Shown here in pieces: positions 53,292 through 61,862 of a stretch of DNA of 61,922 bases. The position numbers were made by a program, and so were the translations under genes. Every line of letters starts with the position of its first letter. Positions within the stretch are counted from its first letter, which is position 1. Below the pieces are notes generated by a model. That model searched no databases. It was not told where the DNA came from and worked only from the letters and a program-made list of their open reading frames with translations. The stretch lies in NCBI GenBank assembly GCA_027486405.1, contig JAIXPD010000094.1, positions 1-61,922 of the forward strand, written 5' to 3'. Source of the DNA: Azospirillum sp. (GTDB lineage Bacteria; Pseudomonadota; Alphaproteobacteria; Azospirillales; Azospirillaceae).

Positions 53292-55591
53292 CGCTCCCCG
53301 GAGATCGGGTGGAGGCAAGCGCCCCAGGGGCCGTTGCCATCAACGGGGATGCCCCCCACGCCGTCATCAAACCAACGATCATTCTCCCCGCCCCACCGGC
53401 CCCGCCCACCGCGCGCCAGCAACTGCCGGGGGATTTGCCGGAGTTCACCGGGCGGGTGGAGGAGTTGGCGGCGCTGACAACGGCGCTCGACCGCGACGGC
53501 GGCGGGACCATGGTCATCACGGCGGTGCAAGGCATGGGCGGGGTGGGCAAGACCACGCTGGCCCAGCACGCCGCCCGCCGTCTGACGGGCCGCTATCCCG
53601 ATGGCCAGATCGTCGTCGATCTCAACGGCCATGGCGTGGGCGCGCCCACCGCGCCGCTGGACGCGATGATGCAGGTCATCCGCGCCTTCCACCCGGCAAC
53701 CCCGGCCCTGACCGATCTGGCCCAGGCCCGCGCCATCTACCGCGACACGCTGACCGGCAAGGCGGCCCTGATCCTGCTGGACAACGCCGCCGACACCGAT
53801 CAAGTCCGCGACCTGATCCCACCGCCCGACTGCGCCGCGCTCATCACCGCACGGACGCTGGTGAAACCGCCGGGATGCCCCAAACCGCTGGTGCTCGGCC
53901 TGCTGCCGCCGGACGACTCGGTGGCCCTGCTGCGCACGCTCGCCCCCGACGCGACGGGGACGGATGACCAGTGGACCCGCTTGGCCGAGCTGTGCGACCA
54001 CTTGCCGCTGGCTCTGCACCTCGCCGGATCGACGCTGGCCATCGACGACGATCTGGCCCTGCCCGATTATCTGGCCGAACTGGCGGACACGGCCACTCGC
54101 CCGCACCGGTTGTCCCTCGACGGCGACACCAGTTCCAACGTCGCCGCCGTGCTGAGTCACAGCCTGCACCGCCTGACCAACCAGGACCCCACCCTGGCCG
54201 CCCGCTGGCAAAGCCTGAGTGTCGTCGCGGCTGATTTCGATTGCGCCATGGCGGCGGCGCTGTGGGACATGACGGAGACGGAGGCCGCACCCGTGTTGCG
54301 CACCCTGCGCAACCGCTCCCTGCTGCTGCACGACAAGGCGACGCACCGCTATCGCCTGCACGACCTGATGCGCCCGTTGGCGCGCAGCCTGTTCCAAACC
54401 AACCCCAGCCAAGACCCGGAACCGGGAACCACCGCCCGCATCGCCACAGCGGAAGACCGCTTTGCCCAGCGTTGTATGACCGTGTTGGCGGAGGCCGACG
54501 ATCTCTATCTGGGCGGTCAGGACGGGGTGGCCGCCGGGGTGGCCCGCTACGACGCCGACGCCCGCAACATCGCCGCCACCGCCGCCTGGGCCATCGCCCA
54601 CGCCGACCACGACCCAACGGCGCAGCAGGTCGCCGCATGGCTGCCCAACACCGGGGTGTATGTCCTTGGTCTGCAATTGCACCTTCGCGATAAGATCATC
54701 TGGCTGACCGCCGCCGCCGCTGTTGCGCTCCGAATGGGCAATCCCGGCCTTGCTGCTTGCCACCTCGGCAATTTAGGCAACGCCCACGCCACTTTGGGTG
54801 AGACACACCGCGCCATCGACTGTCACCAACAGGCCCTCACTATTGCGCGAGAAATCGGGGATTGGCGCGGTGAGGGAAACAGCATTGGCAATCTGGGCAG
54901 TTGCTATGCAACCTTGGGTAAGACACATTATGCTATCGACTTTTGTGAACAAGCCCTCTCCTTTGCACGGAAGATAGGGGATCGGCGTGGCGAGGGCATC
55001 CACCTTAGCGTTCTGGGCAACTGCTACGCCAAACTGGGCGAGACACTGCGCGCCATTGATTTTCATCAGCAGGCCCTCACCATTGCGCGGGAGATCGGGG
55101 ATCGGCGCAGCGAAGGAAATAGCCTAGATGATCTGGGGAGCCGCCATGCAGAATTGAATGATATACCGCGCGCAATCGAATTTCACGAACAGGCCCTCGC
55201 CATTGCGCGGGAGATTGGAGATCGGCGCGGTATAGGAAGTTACCTCGGCAACTTGGGCAACGCCTACGCCACTTTGGGCGAGACTCGGTGCGCCATCGAC
55301 TTTTACCAGCAGGCCCTCGACATTGCGCGAGAGGTGGATGATCGACACAATGAAGGAATCCTCCTGCACAACCTTGCGGACAAACACACCAAACTAGGCG
55401 ATATCACCACCGCGATCACCCAGGCCGAACAGGCATTGGCAATCTTTGTCGCAATCGAAAGCCCCCATGCAGAGATTGCGCGTCGGCAACTCGCCCGCCT
55501 GCGTAGAATAACAGCAGACGGTAGAGGGACCGCCCGCCGTATTCGTATCCTCCGCCGCCTCATCCCCTCTCCCCGCCGGGGAGAGGGTTAG
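53288..55591 (+). CDS. STAND/NLR-type NTPase: N-terminal amyloid-like motif, NB-ARC, six TPRs
   Basis: 767 residues. Residues 8-28 (VEASAPGAVAINGDAPHAVI) match the effector tail. NB-ARC follows: FTGRVEEL 53-60, P-loop GMGGVGKTT 82-90, Walker B LILLDNA 161-167, CDHLPLALHLAG 236-247, winged-helix YRLHDLMRPLA 355-365. Six TPR-like repeats of exactly 40 residues fill 491-730 (e.g. NSIGNLGSCYATLGKTHYAI). It should act as a cytosolic sensor that oligomerises on a signal and templates the effector. The end, PSPRRGEG, is encoded by a palindromic repeat, so the natural C-terminus may have been altered. Confidence 0.88.
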   Translation: MTLPGDRVEASAPGAVAINGDAPHAVIKPTIILPAPPAPPTARQQLPGDLPEFTGRVEELAALTTALDRDGGGTMVITAVQGMGGVGKTTLAQHAARRLTGRYPDGQIVVDLNGHGVGAPTAPLDAMMQVIRAFHPATPALTDLAQARAIYRDTLTGKAALILLDNAADTDQVRDLIPPPDCAALITARTLVKPPGCPKPLVLGLLPPDDSVALLRTLAPDATGTDDQWTRLAELCDHLPLALHLAGSTLAIDDDLALPDYLAELADTATRPHRLSLDGDTSSNVAAVLSHSLHRLTNQDPTLAARWQSLSVVAADFDCAMAAALWDMTETEAAPVLRTLRNRSLLLHDKATHRYRLHDLMRPLARSLFQTNPSQDPEPGTTARIATAEDRFAQRCMTVLAEADDLYLGGQDGVAAGVARYDADARNIAATAAWAIAHADHDPTAQQVAAWLPNTGVYVLGLQLHLRDKIIWLTAAAAVALRMGNPGLAACHLGNLGNAHATLGETHRAIDCHQQALTIAREIGDWRGEGNSIGNLGSCYATLGKTHYAIDFCEQALSFARKIGDRRGEGIHLSVLGNCYAKLGETLRAIDFHQQALTIAREIGDRRSEGNSLDDLGSRHAELNDIPRAIEFHEQALAIAREIGDRRGIGSYLGNLGNAYATLGETRCAIDFYQQALDIAREVDDRHNEGILLHNLADKHTKLGDITTAITQAEQALAIFVAIESPHAEIARRQLARLRRITADGRGTARRIRILRRLIPSPRRGEG
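54758..55477 (+). repeat. Six 120-bp coding repeats (TPR array) with low GC
   Basis: Each 120-base unit encodes one 40-residue TPR with common pieces (LGNLGNAYATLGET, AIDFHQQALTIAREIGDRR). Units keep perfect register at residues 491, 531, 571, 611, 651 and 691. Local GC drops; bases 54901-54960 have 26 G/C of 60 by hand count, against roughly 70 percent in neighbours. Confidence 0.85.
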
Positions 55592-55735
55592 GGTGAGGGG
55601 GCAGCCTGGGCGTTTCGCCCAGGCCAGGGGATTGCCAAGGGGCAGACAGCCCCTTGGGGGCGCACCACGCCCGCCGTCCCCCTCCCCACCGCTGCGCGCC
55701 CTCCCTCTCCCCGCCGGGGCGAGGGACGCGACGGC
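55565..55735. repeat. Cluster of palindromic (REP-like) repeats after the NLR gene
   Basis: Perfect palindromes follow one another: CCCTCTCCCCG/CCGGGGAGAGGG (55565-55587), GCCTGGGCG-TTT-CGCCCAGGC (55604-55624), CCAAGGGGC-AGACA-GCCCCTTGG (55635-55657) and a C/G-rich one near 55,703-55,726. The first lies inside the end of the NLR coding region. The rest of the gap to 55,891 shows no gene. Confidence 0.75.
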
Positions 55736-55891
55736 CCCGCGTCGACGCACCCGGTGAACAGGGCGGCGAAACATGTTGCACGGTGTTTCAAACGTTCCAT
55801 TCCCCCACCACCGCCTTGCGCTGGACCGCGCTGCGCCGCATCATCGCGGCAACAGCCGGACAGGCGATGAACAACCGGGGGAGTAGACAGC

Positions 55892-57415
55892 ATGATGCAG
55901 ACGCGCGCGCGGCGGTTGGCCGTGGCCGCCGGGATGGCCCTGATGGCCGTGCCCCTGATGATCGCAACCGGCACGACCGGCGGCCCGACCGCCGCCTGGG
56001 GGCAGGGCCGCAGCGATCTGGTGATCGGCATGCCGCTGGAGCCGCCGCACCTCGACCCCACCGCCGGGGCCGCCGCCGCGATCAAGGAAGTCACCTACGC
56101 CAACCTGTTCGAAACGCTGGTCCGCATCGACGCCAGCGGGGCGATGGTCCCGGGCTTGGCCCAATCCTGGACGGTCAGCGCCGATGGGTTGAGCTACCGC
56201 TTTGCCCTGCGGCCCGGCGCGCGGTTCCACGATGGCGCGCCCTGCGATGCGGCGGCGGTCAAATTCTCGCTGGACCGGGCGCGCGGGGCCGAGTCGGTCA
56301 ACGCGCAAAAGGGCTATTTCGCCGCCATCGCCGCCGTGGAGACGCCCGACCCGCACAGCGTGGTGGTGACGCTGTCGCGGCCCGACGGGCTGTTCCTGTT
56401 CCATCTGGGGGCGGGCGACGCCGCCATCGTCTCCCCCGCCAGCGCGGCGGGCAACAAACAGAAGCCGGTCGGAACCGGGCCGTTCAAGTTCGACCGCTGG
56501 GTCGCGGGCGACCGCGTGGTGCTGGCCCGCAACCCGGAGTATGACGGGGCGAAACCGGCGCTGGAGCGGGTGTCCTTCCGCTTCATCAGCGACGCCGCCG
56601 CGCAGATCGCCGCGCTGAAGGCGGGGGACGTGGACGCCTTCCTGCAATTCAACGCCTTCGAAGCGCTGCCGGAGTTCCGCAACGATCCGAAATTCACCGT
56701 CACCGTCGGCACGACGGAGGGCGAAACCCTGCTGTCGATCAACAACGCCCGCAAGCCGTTCGACGATGTGCGGGTGCGCCGCGCCCTTGCCCACGCCATC
56801 GACCGCAAGACGCTGATCGACGGCGTGCTGTACGGCAACGGGGTCGCCATCGGCAGCCATTTCCCGCCCCACCGCGACGGCTACGTCGATCTGACCGGCC
56901 TGTACCCCTATGACCCGGCCAAGGCCAAGGCGCTGTTGGCCGAGGCGGGCTATCCCAACGGTTTCGACACCACGCTGCGCCTGCCGCCCCCGCCCTACGC
57001 CCGCCGCAGCGGCGAACTGATCGCGGCGATGCTGGCGGAGGTTGGCGTGCGCGCGGCGGTGGAGCCGGTGGAGTGGGCCGCCTGGCTGGAAAAAACCTTC
57101 AAGGGCAAGGATTTCGACCTGACGGTGATCGCCCACACCGAACCGCTGGACATCGACGTCTACGCCCGCGACTCCTATTATTTCAACTACCGCAACCCGG
57201 CCTTCGTCCGGCTGGAGGAGGAATTGAACCGCACCCAGGATGCCGGGCGGCGCAAGGCGCTCTACGGCCAACAGCAACGGATGCTGGCGGAGGACGCGGT
57301 CAACGGCTTCCTGTTCATGCTGCCCTTCGTCACCGTGCAGAACGCCAAGCTGTCCGGCCTGTGGGTCAACCGCCCGGTGCAGGCCAACGACCTGACCGGG
57401 GTGGCGTGGAAGTGA
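55892..57415 (+). CDS. Peptide/nickel-type ABC transporter substrate-binding protein (SBP family 5)
   Basis: 507 residues. A signal peptide (RRLAVAAGMALMAVPLMIA) ends near TAAWGQG. VIGMPLEPPHLDPTAGAAAAIKEV and TVSADGLSYRFALRPGARFHDG are family 5 signatures; SINNARKPFDDVRVRRALAHAIDRK follows. It captures a peptide-like solute in the periplasm. GGGGAG before the ATG is a good ribosome site. The two permease genes follow. Confidence 0.92.
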   Translation: MMQTRARRLAVAAGMALMAVPLMIATGTTGGPTAAWGQGRSDLVIGMPLEPPHLDPTAGAAAAIKEVTYANLFETLVRIDASGAMVPGLAQSWTVSADGLSYRFALRPGARFHDGAPCDAAAVKFSLDRARGAESVNAQKGYFAAIAAVETPDPHSVVVTLSRPDGLFLFHLGAGDAAIVSPASAAGNKQKPVGTGPFKFDRWVAGDRVVLARNPEYDGAKPALERVSFRFISDAAAQIAALKAGDVDAFLQFNAFEALPEFRNDPKFTVTVGTTEGETLLSINNARKPFDDVRVRRALAHAIDRKTLIDGVLYGNGVAIGSHFPPHRDGYVDLTGLYPYDPAKAKALLAEAGYPNGFDTTLRLPPPPYARRSGELIAAMLAEVGVRAAVEPVEWAAWLEKTFKGKDFDLTVIAHTEPLDIDVYARDSYYFNYRNPAFVRLEEELNRTQDAGRRKALYGQQQRMLAEDAVNGFLFMLPFVTVQNAKLSGLWVNRPVQANDLTGVAWK

Positions 57416-57419
57416 CGGC

Positions 57420-58367
57420 GTGCTGGCCTTTGCCCTGCGCCGGGGCCTGACCCTGGCCCTGACGGCGTGGCTGGCGAGCGTCGTCGTCTTCGCCGCGCTG
57501 GAGCTGGTTCCGGGCGACCCGGCCCTGATGATGCTGGGCGTCAACGCGCAGCCCGACACGCTGGCCGCCCTGCGCGCCCAGATGGGCTTGGATGCGCCGC
57601 CGCTGGACCGTTATCTGCGCTGGGCGGGCGGGCTGCTGCGCGGCGATCTCGGCACCAGCCTGACCTACGCCCGGCCGGTGGCCGATCTGGTGGCCGAACG
57701 GCTGGTGGTGACGCTGCCGCTCGCCCTGCTGTCGCTGGTGATGAGCACGGCGGCGGCGATCCCGCTGGGGCTGCTGGCGGCGGCCCGGCGCGGGCGCGGC
57801 GGCGATTGGGCGGTGCTGGGCTTCGCGCAGATCGGCGTGGCGCTGCCCAGCTTCTGGATCGCCATCCTGTTGATTTTGGTCTTCTCGGTCGGGCTGGGCT
57901 GGTTTCCCGCCGGTGGCTTTCCGGGGTGGGAGGCCGGGGTCTGGCCCGCCCTGCGCGCGCTGATTCTGCCCGCGCTGGCGCTGGCGATCCCGGAGGCGGC
58001 GATCCTGGCCCGCGTCACCCGCACCGCCCTGCTCGACACGCTGGGGGAGGACCACATCCGCACCGCGCGGGCCAAGGGGGTGGGCCGCGCGGCGGTGCTG
58101 CTGGGCCATGCCCTGCCCAACGCGCTGCTGCCGGTGGCCACCGTGCTGGGGCTGCAACTGTCCTTTCTGGTGGCCGGGGCGGTGGTGGTGGAAAATGTCT
58201 TCACCCTGCCGGGGTTGGGCCGCCTGCTCTATCAGGCCATCGGGCAGCGGGATGTCATCGTCGTGCAGGGGGTGGTTCTGTTGCTGGCCGTCTTCGTCGT
58301 TCTGGTCAACGCGCTGGTGGACATCGCCTGTGCCGCCGCCGACCCCCGCCCCCGGGCGCTGTCATGA
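57420..58367 (+). CDS. ABC transporter permease, DppB/OppB-like
   Basis: 315 residues with a GTG start 4 bases after the binding-protein stop. Helix 1 is LALTAWLASVVVFAALELVPGDPA, and the EAA loop is DHIRTARAKGVGRAAVLLGHALP, typical of DppB. It forms half of the membrane pore. The stop overlaps the next ATG (ATGA). Confidence 0.93.
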   Translation: MLAFALRRGLTLALTAWLASVVVFAALELVPGDPALMMLGVNAQPDTLAALRAQMGLDAPPLDRYLRWAGGLLRGDLGTSLTYARPVADLVAERLVVTLPLALLSLVMSTAAAIPLGLLAAARRGRGGDWAVLGFAQIGVALPSFWIAILLILVFSVGLGWFPAGGFPGWEAGVWPALRALILPALALAIPEAAILARVTRTALLDTLGEDHIRTARAKGVGRAAVLLGHALPNALLPVATVLGLQLSFLVAGAVVVENVFTLPGLGRLLYQAIGQRDVIVVQGVVLLLAVFVVLVNALVDIACAAADPRPRALS

Positions 58368-59206
58368 CGCGGCGGATTCCGGTTTCGGCGGTTCCGGCGG
58401 CGGTTTGGGCGGGCGCGGCGCTGGTCGGGCTGCTGCTGGCGGTGGCGCTGCTGTCGCTGGTCTGGACCCCCTACCCCGCCGAACAGGTGCGGGTGGTGGC
58501 GCGGCTGCGCCCGCCCAGTGCCGCCCATTGGCTGGGAACCGACCATTTCGGGCGCGACGTGGCGTCGATGCTGATGGTGGGGGCGCGCAACTCCCTGGCC
58601 GTGGCGGCGGCGGCGGTCGGGCTGGGGCTGGGGCTGGGCGTGCCGCTGGGGCTGGCGGCGGCGGCGCTGGGCCGCTGGGGGGATGAACTGGTCGCCCGGC
58701 TGGGCGATCTGGTCTTCGCCTTTCCCGCCGTGCTGTCGGCCATCCTGCTGACCGCCGCGCTGGGGGCGGGGGCGGTCAACGTCGTCGTCGCGCTGGGCCT
58801 GTTCAACGCCGCCGTGCTGGCGCGGGTGACGCGCGGAGCGGCGCTGGCGGTGTGGCGGCGGGAGTTCGTGCGCGCCGCGCTGGCGCTGGGGCGCGGCCCG
58901 CTGTCGGTCACGCTGGTGCATGTGCTGCCCAACACGTTGGGCGTGGTGGTGGTGCAGACCACGGTCCTGTTCGCCGTCGCCATCGTCAACGAGGCGGCGC
59001 TGAGTTACCTGGGCCTTGGCATCCAACCGCCCAGCCCCAGTTGGGGCAAGATGCTGGGCGACGCGCAAACCCACCTGTTCAACGCGCCCTTGCAAGCGGT
59101 GTTTCCCGGTCTGGCCATCGCGCTCAGCGTCTTGGGCCTGACCCTGCTGGGCGACGGGCTGCGCGACTGGCTCGACCCGCGCCACCGCTCATCTGGGTTG
59201 CTGTAA
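58364..59206 (+). CDS. ABC transporter permease, DppC/OppC-like
   Basis: 280 residues. HWLGTDHFGRDVASMLMVGARNSL is the DppC signature, and EFVRAALALGRGPLSVTLVHVLP the EAA loop; ALSYLGLGIQPPSPSWGKMLGD follows. It pairs with the DppB-like permease. No ATP-binding genes follow, so the ATPases must come from elsewhere. A 16-bp repeat spans its stop codon. Confidence 0.93.
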   Translation: MTRRIPVSAVPAAVWAGAALVGLLLAVALLSLVWTPYPAEQVRVVARLRPPSAAHWLGTDHFGRDVASMLMVGARNSLAVAAAAVGLGLGLGVPLGLAAAALGRWGDELVARLGDLVFAFPAVLSAILLTAALGAGAVNVVVALGLFNAAVLARVTRGAALAVWRREFVRAALALGRGPLSVTLVHVLPNTLGVVVVQTTVLFAVAIVNEAALSYLGLGIQPPSPSWGKMLGDAQTHLFNAPLQAVFPGLAIALSVLGLTLLGDGLRDWLDPRHRSSGLL

Positions 59207-59237
59207 GGCGGGGTTGCTGTAAGGCGGGCTGTAAGGG
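59194..59237 (+). repeat. 16-bp x2.7 repeat across the dppC-like stop codon
   Basis: TGGGTTGCTGTAAGGC (59194-59209) and GGGGTTGCTGTAAGGC (59210-59225) differ at one base, then a shortened copy GGGCTGTAAGGG ends at 59237. The stop TAA (59204-59206) is repeated in each copy. Confidence 0.88.
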
Positions 59238-59248
59238 AACGCGTGCGC

Positions 59249-60886
59249 CTACCGGTCGCGGCGGCGGGTGGCGCGGACGCTGTCGGCCAGTTCGATCAGG
59301 TCCATCAGCTCGTTGCTTTTCCAATAGCGCGACTTGCCAACCTCGGCGCGGGCGGTGGCGACCAGATTGTCGATGATCGCCTGCTCCTCCGATCCCCGGT
59401 CGTGCGCCCGCACCAGACGGTGCGACAGCAGCGTCGTCATGTTCTGGCTGGAGGTGGGGATCCAACTGCTGATGCGCTGGCCGAACACGCTGCTGATGGC
59501 GTTGATGCGCAGCAGATGCTCCATCCGTTCGTCGAGCGATTCATGCTCCTCGAACTTCATCGCCTTTTCGACGTTGGCGCGCATCTCCTCCAGCAGGGTG
59601 TCGCGCCATTTGGTCAGTTCGAAGGTCTCAAAACCGAACTCCCGCGTCATCGCCTGCCAGCGCCACAGCAGTTGGTTCAGCCACACCACATCGGCGTGAT
59701 CGGCCACCGGCTGGCGGCGGGCGGAGGCCGCCTGGCCGGAGCGCTCCAGCGCCACCGCCGCGACCCGCGCGTTGATGATCTTGCTGGCGCTGCCCCAGGC
59801 GTTGCGGAAGGCCGGTTCGCTGCGGCGGTCCTCCATCAGACCGGCGGCGGTCACGGCGTGGGTCAGCGCCGCCAACCGTTCGGTCAGCGATTCCAGCCGG
59901 GCCTTTTCCTTGGAACTGGGGCGGATGGCCGATCCCGGAACCCGGTCGTTCAGCTTCAGGATGACGTTCAGCGCCGCCGTCAGCGCGCGGGTGACGCCGA
60001 TGAAATGGCCGGTCAACGCCGCCGTCACCGCGTCGCCGCGCCCGGGATCGACGCCGCTCTGGCGGATGTACAGCGCGATGACGCCGTAATTGCGGTGCAC
60101 CGACAGGACCGACAGCGGCAGCAGATTCGCCACCTCGTCGCCGCAGCGCTCCCGCAACGCCTCGGTCGCGTCCATCAACTGGTCGGCCTTGCGGTCGCGC
60201 TCGGATTCGGTGGCCTGCGGGTCGGTGGCGAAATCGTCCAACCGCTCGGCCACCAGCTTGATCGGCCCCTCCGCCCCGGTCAGGATGGCGTGCATCAGCC
60301 GCAGGGTGCCGACCTCCACCGGTGGGGTCTTTTCCAGAAAGCCCGACATCAGCCGGGTGCGGCGCGGCCGGTTGCGCGACAGGGCGGCCAGCAGCTCGTC
60401 GGTGGTTTTCTTGGCCGCCAGCAGCGAGTCGAGGTGTTTGACCGCCGCCACCCGCATCCGCTCGCGCAGCGTCATGGCGACGGGGGAGCGCAGAACCCGG
60501 TCGATCACCTCGCCACGCGCCATCTCGTCCAACAGCTCCTGCGCCTCCACGGCCAACAGGGGGAAGGCGTCGCGGCTCAACACCTCCCACAGGGCACCGG
60601 CGTCCACGCGCTGGACCATGCCGGGGATCGTCACCCCGGAGTGATAGAGCGTGTCGTCGTCGATCAGGAAGGCTTCGAACAGGTTGGTGAACAGGCGGCG
60701 GGCGCGGTTGGTGCGCTGCCGGTTCAGGAATTCGATCACATATTGGCGGACCAACTGCACGCGGTCGGTCGGCTCCGCGTCCATCCCCTCGATCTCGCTC
60801 AACAGGGTGTAGACGAGGCTGGACGGCAGGCGGTTGACCAACTCGTTGATCTTGCTGCGCAACGGATCGGGGGAGGAGTCGGTCAT
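59249..60886 (-). CDS. Large helical protein of unknown function
   Basis: 545 residues, no signal peptide, no membrane segment, no nucleotide motif. It appears all-helical with many charged stretches: RSKINELVNRLPSSLVYTLL at the start, FLNRQRTNRARRLFTNLFEAF, and NELMDLIELADSVRATRRRDR at the end. I do not recognise the family. It converges on the dppC-like gene and is upstream of gpt on the same strand, with 254 bases between. Confidence 0.75.
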   Translation of the reverse strand: MTDSSPDPLRSKINELVNRLPSSLVYTLLSEIEGMDAEPTDRVQLVRQYVIEFLNRQRTNRARRLFTNLFEAFLIDDDTLYHSGVTIPGMVQRVDAGALWEVLSRDAFPLLAVEAQELLDEMARGEVIDRVLRSPVAMTLRERMRVAAVKHLDSLLAAKKTTDELLAALSRNRPRRTRLMSGFLEKTPPVEVGTLRLMHAILTGAEGPIKLVAERLDDFATDPQATESERDRKADQLMDATEALRERCGDEVANLLPLSVLSVHRNYGVIALYIRQSGVDPGRGDAVTAALTGHFIGVTRALTAALNVILKLNDRVPGSAIRPSSKEKARLESLTERLAALTHAVTAAGLMEDRRSEPAFRNAWGSASKIINARVAAVALERSGQAASARRQPVADHADVVWLNQLLWRWQAMTREFGFETFELTKWRDTLLEEMRANVEKAMKFEEHESLDERMEHLLRINAISSVFGQRISSWIPTSSQNMTTLLSHRLVRAHDRGSEEQAIIDNLVATARAEVGKSRYWKSNELMDLIELADSVRATRRRDR

Positions 60887-60979
60887 ACGCGGGGTGTCAC
60901 GCGGGAAAAAGGGGTTGCGCGGGCGAGGATCACCGCCAGACCGCCGCCAGAGGCGGGAGGCCGGGTCGCAGACGGCCGG

Positions 60980-61027
60980 GGCACGGAAAGCAGGATCAAG
61001 GAAAGCCGGGCCAGGGAAAGCCGGGCC
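60980..61027. repeat. 15-bp tandem repeat upstream of the helical protein gene
   Basis: The string GCACGGAAAGCAGGATCAAG leads into GGAAAGCCGGGCC repeated with small changes, giving about three to four 15-base units. It lies in the gap between gpt and the 545-residue protein gene; nothing else is seen in that gap. Confidence 0.65.
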
Positions 61028-61140
61028 GATGATCCTAGCGCGGCGGGCGGCGACCGTCGATCAGGGTTGCGCCCCGCCCCCGCCCGACACGGGACGGGCG
61101 GGGCCATCCCCCCGATCCGGCCACCGCCGCGCGAACGGGA

Positions 61141-61638
61141 TCAGCCGTTGCCGCGCTGCTTGGCGATCGGCTGGGAGAATTGCAGCTCGATGTCCCAGGG
61201 GAAATGGATCCAGGTGTCCTGGCTGACCTCGGTGATGAAGGTGTCGACCAGCGGACGCCCGGCGGGCTTGGCGTAGACGGTGGCGAAATGCGCCTTGGGC
61301 AGCATCTTGCGCACGATCACCGCCGTCTTTCCGGTGTCCACCAGATCGTCGATGATCAGCCAGCCTTCGCCGTCGCCCGCGTTCGCCCCCTCGGTCCCCT
61401 TCAGGACGCGGGCCTCGCGCTGGTTCTGGTGGTCGTAGCTGGACACGCAGACGGTGTCGATCAGGCGGATTTCCAGCTCGCGCGCGATGATCGCGGCGGG
61501 AACCAGGCCACCGCGCGTGATGGCGATGATGCCCTTCCACGGGCCTTTGTCGATCAGCCGCCAGGCCAGCGCCTTGGCGTTGCGGTGCATCTCTTCCCAG
61601 GACACCGGGAAATGCTTGTTGAAGGGGGCTTCGGCCAC
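61141..61638 (-). CDS. gpt: Xanthine-guanine phosphoribosyltransferase
   Basis: 165 residues from a GTG at 61638, with GGAGTG 9 bases before it. KGIIAITRGGLVPAAIIARELEIR, VCVSSYDHQNQRE and the PRPP loop WLIIDDLVDTGKTAV are close to E. coli Gpt (152 residues); PKAHFATVYAKPAGRPLVD and DTWIHFPWD follow. It salvages guanine and xanthine. A longer in-frame version from 61890 would include non-conserved residues and the tRNA start, so it is rejected. Confidence 0.92.
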   Translation of the reverse strand: MAEAPFNKHFPVSWEEMHRNAKALAWRLIDKGPWKGIIAITRGGLVPAAIIARELEIRLIDTVCVSSYDHQNQREARVLKGTEGANAGDGEGWLIIDDLVDTGKTAVIVRKMLPKAHFATVYAKPAGRPLVDTFITEVSQDTWIHFPWDIELQFSQPIAKQRGNG

Positions 61639-61862
61639 GGGATGGACACTCCAAAAACAGAAGCTCCCTGTATATCGCAGGCGGGCGGAACGGGCAATCC
61701 GGGCGGCTTGGGGAAAAACACCGCAACATTCCGCAGGACGGGGCAAAAAAGAGCTTGCGGACCCCGAACCGATTGAGTAGGTTGCGCGCCTCGACGCCGA
61801 CGGCCTCCGCCGGTTTCGAGCGTGTGGTGACACACACGACTCAGCACGTTGTTTCAGGTACT

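Noticed and set aside
53209..53556. Minus-strand small frames over the NLR junction
   Set aside because: They are antisense to the overlapping gene pair and show no ribosome site or known domain.
54758..55477. Regular 120-bp repeats considered as a CRISPR array
   Set aside because: They are in-frame coding repeats without short spacers and encode TPR-type helices.
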